Source: Pseudomonas grandcourensis
Lineage (GTDB): Bacteria; Pseudomonadota; Gammaproteobacteria; Pseudomonadales; Pseudomonadaceae
Assembly (NCBI RefSeq): GCF_039909015.1
Contig: NZ_CP150919.1
Coordinates: 3,448,501 to 3,512,500, forward strand
Direction: 5' to 3'
DNA length: 64,000 nt
The first letter of the stretch is position 1; every line of letters starts with the position of its first letter. Below are positions 16,067-24,394 of this stretch, in pieces. The notes under the pieces are model-generated. The model was not told the DNA's origin. It did no database searches and saw only the letters and a program-made list of their open reading frames with translations. The position numbers were made by a program, and so were the translations under genes.

Positions 16067-17557
16067 ATGAATCGTTTACCCCGGCGCCATGCCCTCTTCG
16101 CCTTGACTTTCGTCAGTACGCTCACAGCCGCAGCGTTGTGGGGCACTCCGGCTTACGCAGCGCAAGCCACTGTCGCCGCTACGGCCGCCAGCCCAGTCTC
16201 GGGGCCTGTTGCCGGTACCCAAGTAACTGAACCATACGTACGCATGATGGCGCGCGAGGCGTATTTCTGGGGCTGGCCGATGGCCAATATTTTCAATCGG
16301 CGACAGGCGTTCAAAGACCTCCGTGAACCTGGCTTGATGGGCGGCATCGTACCCGTGGCCCCGATCAATCGGTTGTCGATGCTCAGCGACTACATCGACC
16401 CGGCCGAACGGCTGGTGGCCTGCCCGAACCAGGACGTGGTGTACGGTGCCGGCAGCATCGCCCTGGACATTGAACCGGTGGTGCTGCAAGTGCCGGACTT
16501 CGACGGCCGTTTCTGGGTGTATCAGGTGGTGGACCTGCGTTCGGACAGCTTCGCCGAACTGGGCAAAATGTATAACACCCAACCGGGTTTCTACCTGTTG
16601 GTCGGCCCGGACTGGAACGGCAAGGTGCCGCCCGGTATTACCCGGGTGTACCGGGCGCGCACGAACACCGGGTTCGTGATCCCGCGGGTATTCCAGGACG
16701 ACACCGGCACCGACCGCCTGGCCGTGCAGGCGGCACTGGCCGGCATCGACATGTACCCACTGTCGCAATACGACGGCAAGGTCAAGAAACGCAACTGGAA
16801 GCAACTGCCGACATTCCCGGCCCAGGCTTCTGATGGCAGCGCCGAAACCAAATGGGTGGTCCCAGAGAAGTTCTTCGACGAACTGCCGGCCCTACTCAAG
16901 GACGCCAAGCCATTGCCGGGCGAAGAAGCCCGCTACGCACAAATGGCTGCCCTCGCGGCGATCGCCAAGGCCGACCCGCAACTTCGCGCCGCGATGATCG
17001 ACGAGGCGAAAAAGGCCGACAAAGAAGTGATCGACCCGCTGTTGCAGTTCCGCAACTACGGCCTGCAATTGCCGAATCACTGGAGCACCGTGAGCAACGG
17101 TGCAGCGTTCGGCACCGACTATTTCACCCGTACCGCCGTCGCGCGCTCGAACATATTCGTCAATCAGCAAAAAGAGACCAAATACTTCTACCAGGACCTG
17201 GATGAGAACGGCCTGCGCCTCAACGGCCAGTACGGCTACAGCGTGACGTTCGCCAAAGGCAAGCTGCCGCCGGTCAAGGGGTTCTGGTCGCTGACGCTGT
17301 ACAACGACCAGCACTTCTTCTCGCCCAACGAGCTCAAGCGCTATTCAATCGGCACAAAGAACAAATCCCTGCAAACCAACCCTGACGGCTCGCTGACTAT
17401 CTACGTGCAAAGCGAATCACCGGGCAAGGACAAGGAAAGCAACTGGCTGCCCTCGCCTAAAGGCGCCGAATTCTCGCTGTACATCCGCGCCTACTGGCCG
17501 CAAGCCGATGCCCTCGACGGCGACTGGACTCCACCGGCGGTGGTGAAAACCAATTGA
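16067..17557 (+). CDS. DUF1254/DUF1214 domain-containing exported protein
   Basis: This 496-residue protein has a Sec-type signal peptide (HALFALTFVSTLTAAALWGTPAYA, cleavage near residue 31). The middle part, about 60-180, fits DUF1254 (REAYFWGWPMANIFNRR, then PNQDVVYGAGSIALD, then FWVYQVVDLR). The C-terminal part, about 370-490, fits DUF1214 (GYSVTFAKGKLPPVKGFWSLTLYND, then RYSIGTKNKSL, then IYVQSESPG). Pseudomonas proteins of this layout are periplasmic and of unknown function. AAGGA precedes the ATG, and a hairpin terminator follows the stop. No frameshift or truncation is seen. Confidence 0.9.
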   Translation: MNRLPRRHALFALTFVSTLTAAALWGTPAYAAQATVAATAASPVSGPVAGTQVTEPYVRMMAREAYFWGWPMANIFNRRQAFKDLREPGLMGGIVPVAPINRLSMLSDYIDPAERLVACPNQDVVYGAGSIALDIEPVVLQVPDFDGRFWVYQVVDLRSDSFAELGKMYNTQPGFYLLVGPDWNGKVPPGITRVYRARTNTGFVIPRVFQDDTGTDRLAVQAALAGIDMYPLSQYDGKVKKRNWKQLPTFPAQASDGSAETKWVVPEKFFDELPALLKDAKPLPGEEARYAQMAALAAIAKADPQLRAAMIDEAKKADKEVIDPLLQFRNYGLQLPNHWSTVSNGAAFGTDYFTRTAVARSNIFVNQQKETKYFYQDLDENGLRLNGQYGYSVTFAKGKLPPVKGFWSLTLYNDQHFFSPNELKRYSIGTKNKSLQTNPDGSLTIYVQSESPGKDKESNWLPSPKGAEFSLYIRAYWPQADALDGDWTPPAVVKTN

Positions 17558-17572
17558 ACAGGATCTGAAAAA

Positions 17573-17601
17573 AATGAGCGCCCAGGTGGCGCTCATTTCA
17601 T
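17573..17601 (+). terminator. Terminator of the DUF1254 gene
   Basis: A ten-base stem, AATGAGCGCC / GGCGCTCATT (17573-17582 and 17588-17597), has a five-base loop and T-rich bases after it, 15 bp past the stop. A run of seven A precedes it, so it may also work on the other strand. Confidence 0.75.
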
Positions 17602-17676
17602 TTGGGCTGCATGAAAACCCCATGACCCTGTGGGAGCGAGGGTGTCCCCCGGATTTTGCGTCCGACACAAATCAAC

Positions 17677-17705
17677 TGTGGGAGCGAGCCTGCTCGCGAT
17701 GGCGG
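17677..17705 (+). repeat. Pseudomonas REP element
   Basis: The sequence TGTGGGAGCGAGCCTGCTCGCG with GATGGCGG after it is the usual Pseudomonas REP hairpin. A truncated copy, TGGGAGCGAGG, lies at 17629-17641. The REP borders the left end of the DUF1329 fragment, so it may mark a deletion end. Confidence 0.75.
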
Positions 17706-17709
17706 AGGG

Positions 17710-18012
17710 TGAGTCGCTACCGTGCCGGTGGTTATCACTACTACCCCACGAAAATGGTGGTGCAGGCCAACGGCGAGTTCACCCCGGTGCGCCGTGACGT
17801 TTCGGTGATGATGGCGTCGGCAATGGGCAACCCGGAACCGAACCGCCTGTATTACTACCTGGGCAAGGTCACCTCGCCGGAAAGCGTGGCGGGCAGCCAG
17901 AACCTGGTGCATGAGCCGATCGACCAGACCACCGAGACGCACCTGGCCTGGACCTACAACCCGGGTCAGCGCCGGGTGCTGCGCGCACCGGAAATCTCCT
18001 ATGACTCGCCAG
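17710..18012 (+). pseudogene. Internal fragment of a DUF1329 outer-membrane-type protein
   Basis: About 100 codons read like the interior of DUF1329 proteins: GGYHYYPTKMVVQ, then RRDVSVMMASAMGNPEPNRLYYYLG, then SVAGSQNLVHEPIDQ, then LAWTYNPGQRRVLRAPEISYDSP. Both ends are missing. There is no start, the REP lies just to the left, and the frame runs into an antisense SDR fragment on the right. It is therefore a remnant of a deleted gene. Confidence 0.75.
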
Positions 18013-18273
18013 CGACACCACCGCGGCCGTGTTGATGAACAATTCGCAACCCCTGGCATGTTCGGCCCATACCTGAGGCAGGGTCAGGTCACCCGCCACC
18101 ACATCGTTCGCGGGGTCGGCAAACAGGTCCATGCCACGCACTTGCGCGCCCAGGGCCTTGTAGCGTTTGAGCAGTGCCTTGCCGATAAATCCGTTGGCCC
18201 CTGTGATGAATACCGAACGGGGAACCTCCGGTGTTTGCCCGCCCGAGCCAACGGGTATGTTTGCTTTCGTCAT
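18010..18273 (-). pseudogene. N-terminal fragment of an SDR-type NAD(P)-dependent epimerase/reductase
   Basis: The ATG at 18273 has AAGGA upstream and opens a genuine gene start (MTKANIPVG). The Rossmann glycine motif FITGANGFIGKALLKRY, then VAGDLTLPQVW and then LFINTAAVVSLAS follow. These are typical of extended SDR proteins. After about 85 residues the homology ends abruptly at the DUF1329 fragment on the opposite strand. Everything downstream of the cofactor-binding start is lost, including the YxxxK site. Confidence 0.75.
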
Positions 18274-18558
18274 ACGAGATCCTTGCGACGTGCCCAGGGC
18301 CGTCACGCTGATGGCTGTTATTAGAGTGAGGGATCAAGCAGATCCATGCCTAGCTTGATGCACCTTGGCCATGTGGATTGTCCATTTCGCGCCAATTTTC
18401 CATCAGTTCATGCCAGCGTGGTAATCCCGGCCCCCCCAATGTGCAAAGGTACGGCGTCGTTGCGAAAATAAACGCTGGTTTTCAGCGCATCTGGCCTACG
18501 CTTGAACCTGGAATTCGAACCCGCCAGGCCATCCATGATGGAACTAAGGAAGAACTGC

Positions 18559-19329
18559 ATGAAAACACGCTTGAGTACCTTGACCCTCGGTGTCGCACTG
18601 ATCGCATTGGCCGGTTGTTCCTCGACCTCGCAACCCGGCAGAAGCACTGACCTTGGAAAAGACCTGACCGGCTCCGGCTTCATGGAAGACGCCTACCCGA
18701 AACTCAAGGATGGCAGCGACGGCGAAGCACTGCGCCTGTACCGCAACCCGAAATACGCAGACCAGGCACTCTTTGCCCGATACAACAAAGTGATACTGGA
18801 CCCGATCAAGCTGTATGGCGGGCCCAAGTCCAAACTCAAGGACGCACCGGCGAGCGACACCGCCGCGATTTCGCAGAACTTCCAAAAACTGGTGAGCGAC
18901 CAACTGGGCAAGGACTACAAGATTGTCGAACAACCGGGGCCGGATACCTTGCGAATTTCGGTAGCGATCGTCGACGCCGAAGCGTCCGACTCCTCGATGA
19001 AAGCGGCGTCCTACATTCCCATTCCCCTTGGCCTGCCAGGCGCCAAGGCCGCGGCGATGCAAACGATGGTCCATACCACCGGCAAACCGCCGTTTTCCGG
19101 GCAAGTGACCATCGAGGGCAAACTCACCGATGCACAAACCGGCGAACTCATCGCCGCCGAGATCGACCGGCGCGTGGGTGCCCGCAAGCCGATCATCGGC
19201 CTGTTTGAAAGCAGCACCTACGACTCGTGGAGCGATGTCAACGAAGCTGGCCGCTACTGGGCCGAGCGCGTGCGCTTCCGGCTTTGTGAGCGACGTGGTG
19301 CGAGTAATTGTGTAGAGGCGACCGAATAG
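18559..19329 (+). CDS. DUF3313-type lipoprotein
   Basis: This 256-residue lipoprotein starts at the ATG at 18559 with AAGGAAG upstream. The signal peptide is MKTRLSTLTLGVALIALAGC, with the lipidated Cys at residue 20. The mature part follows the DUF3313 pattern: SGFMEDAYPKLKDG, then YNKVILDPIKLYG, then a strand-rich middle with LRISVAIVDAE, and near the end ARKPIIGLFE followed by DVNEAGRYWAERVRFRLCE. The family is of unknown function. It converges on the type VI secretion operon, with a shared hairpin between the two stops. Confidence 0.88.
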   Translation: MKTRLSTLTLGVALIALAGCSSTSQPGRSTDLGKDLTGSGFMEDAYPKLKDGSDGEALRLYRNPKYADQALFARYNKVILDPIKLYGGPKSKLKDAPASDTAAISQNFQKLVSDQLGKDYKIVEQPGPDTLRISVAIVDAEASDSSMKAASYIPIPLGLPGAKAAAMQTMVHTTGKPPFSGQVTIEGKLTDAQTGELIAAEIDRRVGARKPIIGLFESSTYDSWSDVNEAGRYWAERVRFRLCERRGASNCVEATE

Positions 19330-19349
19330 GTTCGCCAGGTACTGTGAAT

Positions 19350-19374
19350 CGGATGTCGGCCTCCCCGACATCCG
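19350..19374. terminator. Bidirectional hairpin between DUF3313 and T6SS operons
   Basis: The ten-base arms CGGATGTCGG (19350-19359) and CCGACATCCG (19365-19374) lie between two convergent stops. T-tracts are poor, so efficiency is uncertain. Confidence 0.6.
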
Positions 19375-19389
19375 CTCCCGATGCAGGCT

Positions 19390-20550
19390 TCAGGTCGACG
19401 ACAGACAGGCGCCCTTTTCCGGTACCAGACGAATATCGACACGACGGTTGGCTTCTCGCCCCGCCTCGGTGTCATTGCTGGCTATCGGTTGACTGGCGGC
19501 AGCCCCCCGAACGGCAAAGCAACTGGCCGGGATGTCACCCATGCGTTGCATCCAGTCGTGCACGCTGGCGGCACGGGCCTGGGACAGTCTGATGTTCTCT
19601 TCAGGATCGCCCGTGGCGTCACTGTGCCCGGTGATGACAATCAACAGGTCTGGCTGAGCCTTGATGTCGACCAAAGCATTGATCAGTACCTTGGTCGAGC
19701 CGGGCTTGAGCGTGGCACTGCCTGCCTCGAACAGTGACAGACTGCGCAGATGCACGGGTTCGCCGATGTCCTGCTTGTGCTGGAAAAAGGCCAGATGACG
19801 GGCCCCGCTCTCGGTAACCGAAATTGTCACCCAGCCCTGCCACCACAACCCATAAAACAGAGCCAAGGTGGTGGCCACAGCAGACACCCACAGACTGATA
19901 CGCCGCGTTTTTTTCCTCTGCTTTGAACCCGACAAATCGGGCAGCGGCGGACTGGGGATGATCATCACCGGCATGAGATATTCAGGCACGTACTCCCTGA
20001 TCGAAGGCAGCCCCGGTGCGCTCGACAAACGCCTTGCCTGCGTCCGCAGCAGAAGATTGCCGACTTGTTGACCCAATGCCTGTAGCGTTTGCGGAGCAAT
20101 CAGCCCCCTGCATTCCAGGCGCGCGTTCAATCGGTCAAGCTCGGTGCCCAGCTGGACAAGCGCCGGCAAACTCCGTGAACTGATGTCCACACTCCGCAGC
20201 AAGGCCTGCAGTTGACCAAATAGCCAGGCCAGAATGTCCAGGCGCGCAGACTCCAGGGGTGGCCACACACCCGCCCAATCGCCGAGCAATGCCTCGATCA
20301 GTGACACCCCTTGCACTATGCCATCCAGCCCATGGCGTTGACCGTTTGCCAGCGCGAAAGCCGCAGCGCTTTGCAGATCCGCGCCATTTTTCTGGAACAA
20401 CGCCAGGCACAACTGCTCTATCCGGCCCCAATCCACGTCCGGACACGCCGGATGGCTCAGATGGGCGAGTTCATTGCGAAGTGCGACAAACTCGTCAAAG
20501 TCCCGTGGATCACCACCTGCCCGCACATGAAGCCCAAACAATCCGGTCAT
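19390..20550 (-). CDS. T6SS chimera: ImpA_N (TssA N-terminal) domain - TM helix - OmpA peptidoglycan-binding domain
   Basis: This 386-residue protein starts at the ATG at 20550, preceded by AAGGAAAGGAA. Residues about 15-120 match the ImpA N-terminal domain found in TssA (CPDVDWGRIEQLCLALF, then ADLQSAAAFALANG, then GDWAGVWPPLESARLDILAWL). A helical region follows, then one membrane helix (about 218-240). The OmpA C-terminal domain spans about 270-378 (LFEAGSATLKPG, GHSDATGDPEEN, LSQARAASV, NRRVDI). In other T6SS loci, VasL has ImpA_N plus a membrane helix, and the OmpA module normally belongs to TssL or TagL. Here the OmpA module replaces the VasL end. The protein should anchor the apparatus to peptidoglycan while offering a TssA-like domain to the cytoplasm. 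It is the last gene of the operon. Confidence 0.85.
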   Translation of the reverse strand: MTGLFGLHVRAGGDPRDFDEFVALRNELAHLSHPACPDVDWGRIEQLCLALFQKNGADLQSAAAFALANGQRHGLDGIVQGVSLIEALLGDWAGVWPPLESARLDILAWLFGQLQALLRSVDISSRSLPALVQLGTELDRLNARLECRGLIAPQTLQALGQQVGNLLLRTQARRLSSAPGLPSIREYVPEYLMPVMIIPSPPLPDLSGSKQRKKTRRISLWVSAVATTLALFYGLWWQGWVTISVTESGARHLAFFQHKQDIGEPVHLRSLSLFEAGSATLKPGSTKVLINALVDIKAQPDLLIVITGHSDATGDPEENIRLSQARAASVHDWMQRMGDIPASCFAVRGAAASQPIASNDTEAGREANRRVDIRLVPEKGACLSST

Positions 20551-20579
20551 TTCCTTTCCTTCTTTTTGCCTGTCCGATG

Positions 20580-21020
20580 TCACGGCGTCGACAGGTAGCT
20601 CTGCCGTTTGAGGTGACGCATGAGTACTCTGCCTTCAGGTGCCAGAGTGGTACCGAAGGTCACCCGTTTGCCGCCCTTGAGTTGCATGTCGAGGGCATAC
20701 TCCAGATGGCCCGGCAGCACCTGTGCCAACAACTCGATGCTGACTGCGGCCAAACGCGGTTCGTACTTGAGCAGGGTCTTGCTCATCGTTTTCATCAGGT
20801 CATGGGCCGTGGCGGGCAATCCCTGCAGGATCACGCCCATGTCCGGCAAGCCGTAGTCCGGCAGGTGGCTGAGCGTGCCGGCGCGGCTATTGAGGATGCG
20901 TTGCAGATTGTCCAGCACCGAAAGGATTTGCTGGTCTTCTTCGCCGACTCGATACAGCTCCAGTTCGCCATCAAAATTCTGCAGGAGCATTTCGTACAGC
21001 GAAGGGTTGAGATCGGTCAT
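20580..21020 (-). CDS. tssE: T6SS baseplate wedge protein TssE (gp25-like)
   Basis: This 146-residue protein is related to phage T4 gp25. It has LDNLQRILNSRAGTLSHLPDYGLPD (the family hallmark near residue 40), then PRLAAVSIELL and a C-terminal strand pair. TssE joins TssF, TssG and TssK to form the baseplate that nucleates TssB/C sheath assembly. The position is unusual: in most clusters tssE follows tssC or hcp, but here it follows tssJ near the operon end. It is 3 bp from tssJ and about 30 bp from the ImpA/OmpA gene, so it is clearly co-transcribed. Confidence 0.9.
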   Translation of the reverse strand: MTDLNPSLYEMLLQNFDGELELYRVGEEDQQILSVLDNLQRILNSRAGTLSHLPDYGLPDMGVILQGLPATAHDLMKTMSKTLLKYEPRLAAVSIELLAQVLPGHLEYALDMQLKGGKRVTFGTTLAPEGRVLMRHLKRQSYLSTP

Positions 21021-21023
21021 TGC

Positions 21024-21560
21024 CTACTCCTTCGCCAATGGCCGTAATGCCAATCGGTTATCACCCAACTCGATCACCCGAGGCTGGTCGGGTTCAAGGT
21101 CATTGCGGGCCAGGGTCAGGCGCCAGGTGTTCATTCGGGTGTCCGGTTGACGGAACAGACCGACCACCGTGACGAACTTTGCGTCCCTGTTCATGGGCAC
21201 GCTCAGTAACGCACCCTCGCCGGGCTTGATCACCACGGCATGCGCGTCCAGTAGATCGGCACTGAGTTTGCTGTCGCCATGGTTGAGCAGGCTGTCATAG
21301 CTGGCCTGGTCCACGGCTTTGCTGTCGCGCAATTGGTACACCCGCACCAGGGTCGGAACCGACAACGCACTCATGTCCGTTTCATCGGTGTTGTTCGCCG
21401 CTCGACCGGAAAAATCCAGATGCAGCGTCGTGACTTGCTTGTAGAACACAGCCCGTGCCGTCGAGGCGGTGCTGTCCGAGACGGCCTGGGTCAACCCGCA
21501 ACCGCCGAGCAAGGTGCCCTGCGTCACCCATGCCAATGAATTACCCAGCGTACGCAACAT
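21024..21560 (-). CDS. tssJ: T6SS outer-membrane lipoprotein TssJ
   Basis: This 178-residue lipoprotein starts at the ATG at 21560, with AGGGAGG upstream. The signal ends in the lipobox LLGGC, and the mature part is a beta-sandwich with LHLDFSGRAANNTDETDMSALSVPTLVRVYQLRD. That motif and KPGEGALLSVPM are typical of TssJ. TssJ holds TssM at the outer membrane, yet no tssM is present in this cluster. The start overlaps the end of tssG by 20 bp, which supports tight coupling. The longer upstream frame (to 21656) lies inside tssG and is not used. Confidence 0.9.
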   Translation of the reverse strand: MLRTLGNSLAWVTQGTLLGGCGLTQAVSDSTASTARAVFYKQVTTLHLDFSGRAANNTDETDMSALSVPTLVRVYQLRDSKAVDQASYDSLLNHGDSKLSADLLDAHAVVIKPGEGALLSVPMNRDAKFVTVVGLFRQPDTRMNTWRLTLARNDLEPDQPRVIELGDNRLALRPLAKE

Positions 21561-22638
21561 GCTGTACCTCCCTGTTCCGTGGATTCTGCAAAAGGCCTTG
21601 GTAGCGACCAAGGTTGATGGTGATGGTGTCGGGCTGCGCGGTTTGACAGGTATCACTGCCCTGCGCCAATACGCCGGTCATGCCAAGCAATACCTGCGCA
21701 TGGCCCAATACCGGTGCTGGCAGGCTGCGCATCGGTAGCTGCAACTGCAGCTGCGCAGTGCAGCGCCAGCCCAGGTACACGCGCAGCAACACCAGCAGGT
21801 CACTGTGCAACTGTCCCCCCGGCAACCAGCCGCTGGCCTCCCGGGTGTCCTCGGTGAAAAGCCCAAGGAGCAACTGGCTGTTGGCGTCGTGTCCGGTATG
21901 GCCCAGTGGCGTGCCTTGGGACAGGCTGACGGGGTGGCTTGTGGACAGACCGGCCGGTTGCAGCAAAGGGACTTTGCGAGGCCAGTGTGGAGTCACCCGC
22001 GCTCGTGTGTTCGGTGCCAGCAGCCTGACCAATGCGCTGATGCCTTCGGCGTTTCGGGTTGGCAGACGCATGACACTGAGCAACGCGAGAAAACGCGAAA
22101 TCGGCGTGGCAATCCGCCCGGCGGTGCCGGGTATGCCGAGGCCGATCAGGCCGAGCAAACACTGCGAGGTCTTGTCGGTCGCGCCGGATTCGAATGAGGC
22201 CGGGTACGAGTACTTGCGCCAGATCCGGTAGAACTGGGTGAAGATCCGATGGTTGAAGATGTCGAGGAACGCTTCCAGTGCCTCGTGCCCTTCCCGGCGC
22301 TGGGCAATGTCGTCGACGAACGCCGTGGGCATTGGTGAATCGACACCGTACAGACCCAGCAAGCGGGTACGCACCGAGGCCGGGCGTTGCGGATGTTCCT
22401 CATCGATCTCGATGGACTTCAATTCGCCAGCCGGAAACCCCATGCCGGGATCCGGCCGAAACCGTACCGGATCATCCGCCACACGCGCGGTACTCCCCAA
22501 CGGCGGATGCCCGGGCAACGACTGTTCCAGCAACTGACAGAAACGATAAAGACTGGCCTCGGCCACCCGCCCCTGCAGCGTTTGCAGCAAACCGCCGGCT
22601 TTCAACCGGGAATACGCTGACTGTGGTTCTCGTTCCAT
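21541..22638 (-). CDS. tssG: T6SS baseplate protein TssG
   Basis: This 365-residue protein starts at MEREPQSAYSRL (an ATG three codons upstream is also possible). Family signatures are YRFCQLLEQSLPGHPPLG near the N-terminus, VRFRPDPGMGFPAGEL, LLGLYGVDSPMPTAFVDDI and FLDIFNHRIFTQFYRIWRKYSY. TssG forms the TssE-F2-G baseplate wedge. The start lies within the end of tssF, and the end overlaps the start of tssJ, so translation appears coupled across three genes. Confidence 0.92.
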   Translation of the reverse strand: MEREPQSAYSRLKAGGLLQTLQGRVAEASLYRFCQLLEQSLPGHPPLGSTARVADDPVRFRPDPGMGFPAGELKSIEIDEEHPQRPASVRTRLLGLYGVDSPMPTAFVDDIAQRREGHEALEAFLDIFNHRIFTQFYRIWRKYSYPASFESGATDKTSQCLLGLIGLGIPGTAGRIATPISRFLALLSVMRLPTRNAEGISALVRLLAPNTRARVTPHWPRKVPLLQPAGLSTSHPVSLSQGTPLGHTGHDANSQLLLGLFTEDTREASGWLPGGQLHSDLLVLLRVYLGWRCTAQLQLQLPMRSLPAPVLGHAQVLLGMTGVLAQGSDTCQTAQPDTITINLGRYQGLLQNPRNREVQHVAYAG

Positions 22639-24371
22639 CGCAGGCACTTCCCGGTCGGTTGAAGGATCAGCGTGAGCTGGTTGAACAGATGAATGTCGGC
22701 ATACAGGCCGAAGAAGCGATTGAGCATCTCGCCGAACAGGCTGATATCGCCTTCACCGCAGAAGCCGTTGGCGTCCAGGGTGACTTCGATATCCACCCCT
22801 CGCAGCAGAAAACCCTTCTCGAAACGCTGGATCAGGTGATGCCTGACCTCGACGATCGCTTCCAGGCGCCGCCGGTTCAGTTCACTGCCCGTCCAGTCAT
22901 ACAGCGCCAGAGTGCCCCGCAACACCTCGGCACTGTCGAGCATCGGCAGGAAGTTCGAACCCAGGTGGCTGAGCACCCGCCAATGGAAGCGGTCACGGTT
23001 CGGCGGATAGCACGGCAAGGTGGGTGCACACAGGTTGCGTACCCGCAAGCGGGACTGAGCATTCTGTGCGACGGTATCGAGCAGCGTGCTTTGCAGGGCC
23101 TTGCGCGGCAGTTGCCCGTTGGTACCCGTCAGTCGCAACGACAGGCCTTCACGCTGAAACAGCCGGTCCTGATCGAAGCCCTCGCCGCCCAGAATCAGCC
23201 AGGTGTCATGCAAACCATTGGCGCCCTGGCGCAAACGCGTATGGAAATAACGCTCTGGTGCCTCGTCGCGCAGCATGCCGCCCTTGTGGCGAAAACTGCT
23301 GAATGGCACATAGTCATGCCGCTCGGCGTTCTTCGAAGACGTGACCTGATCCACCGAATAAATCTCGGTGTGACCGTCCTGCAGGCGCATGGGGCGCAGC
23401 AGGTAGTCCGTTTGCAAGGGGGCGAGTTCCAGTGGGTCGGCTTCCAGCGCAAACAGATTGATCACCGGCACGGCATGCAGGCGAATGTGCTCGACACTCA
23501 GATCGAAGCCAAGGGGCCATGCCTCGCCAAGGACCACGTCCAGCTCGAACCAGGGTGTACCCGGCTGCAGCTTCAGGTGCTGCAGTCCGCAAAGGGTCAC
23601 GAACATGAATTTTTCGCGGAACGTGAAGTACTCCAGCAACAACTGATAGCCGCTGAACGCGCTGTCGCCCTTGGGCCACAGACGATCTTCGTCGGCAAAT
23701 CCCTTGGGCGCAAAATGGCCCTCCAGCGCCTGGCGATCCGACTCCCCCGCACATCGCACGTACAGCGCCTGAGCCTTGAGGGTCAGCGCCTGATGCAACG
23801 CGCTGGCCAACGCTGCATCGGCATTGAGGTACAGCGGCAGGTGGCTCAGATCGACCTGGCTCCAGTCGGTCATTGTTCCGCAGGCAAAGCGCAGGCGCAG
23901 CACCGAGCGCCCGTCCGGCTCCTGGGCATATCGTACAGACGCCATGGCCAGCGGGTGCAATGTCAGGTCCTGAGTGGTGGTGTAACTGCACCGGGTGCGT
24001 TGCGGTCCGATGGGCTGCGACAGCACTTCAAAGCCCTTGCCGATTCGTTCGCTGAGCTTCATCTGCGCGAAGTCCGGCGCCAGTTCGACAATCGACAACG
24101 AAGCGATGGTGCGCAGGTAATGGGGCCACAGCAGGCTGACCAGGCCTTCGGTCAACTCCGGCAAATCATCGTCGAGCTTTTCACGCAGTCGCCCCATGAG
24201 GAAGGCAAAACCTTCGAACAGACGCTCCACATAAGGGTCCTGCGCCCCTGGTTTATCCAGGTTCAGTTGCGCGGCCCGATCGGGGAACGCCTCTGCGAAT
24301 TCCTTGCCGGCCTCGCGCAGGTAACGCATCTCCGCGTCGAAATACCGTAGCGTCAGATTTTCCGTGTTCAC
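22602..24371 (-). CDS. tssF: T6SS baseplate protein TssF
   Basis: This 589-residue protein begins with the family signature RYFDAEMRYLREAGKEFAEAFPDRAAQL, followed by DPYVERLFEGFAFLMGRLREKLDDDLPELTEGLVSLLWPHYLR. The C-terminus (RFEKGFLLRGVDIEVTLD, then GEGDISLFGEMLNRFFGLYADIHLFNQL) is also typical. Length is normal for TssF. It makes two copies per wedge in the baseplate. A long frame lies antisense to this gene and is a codon-bias artefact. It sits 23 bp downstream of the TssK/TssA chimera. Confidence 0.93.
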   Translation of the reverse strand: MNTENLTLRYFDAEMRYLREAGKEFAEAFPDRAAQLNLDKPGAQDPYVERLFEGFAFLMGRLREKLDDDLPELTEGLVSLLWPHYLRTIASLSIVELAPDFAQMKLSERIGKGFEVLSQPIGPQRTRCSYTTTQDLTLHPLAMASVRYAQEPDGRSVLRLRFACGTMTDWSQVDLSHLPLYLNADAALASALHQALTLKAQALYVRCAGESDRQALEGHFAPKGFADEDRLWPKGDSAFSGYQLLLEYFTFREKFMFVTLCGLQHLKLQPGTPWFELDVVLGEAWPLGFDLSVEHIRLHAVPVINLFALEADPLELAPLQTDYLLRPMRLQDGHTEIYSVDQVTSSKNAERHDYVPFSSFRHKGGMLRDEAPERYFHTRLRQGANGLHDTWLILGGEGFDQDRLFQREGLSLRLTGTNGQLPRKALQSTLLDTVAQNAQSRLRVRNLCAPTLPCYPPNRDRFHWRVLSHLGSNFLPMLDSAEVLRGTLALYDWTGSELNRRRLEAIVEVRHHLIQRFEKGFLLRGVDIEVTLDANGFCGEGDISLFGEMLNRFFGLYADIHLFNQLTLILQPTGKCLRWNENHSQRIPG

Positions 24372-24394
24372 AAATACATCCTGATAAATGAGGT

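Noticed and set aside
22278..24350. Long (690 codon) plus-strand open frame antisense to tssF
   Set aside because: It lies within a well-supported gene on the other strand, has no ribosome site or family features, and its Gln/His/Arg-rich composition is typical of the antisense of GC-rich genes.
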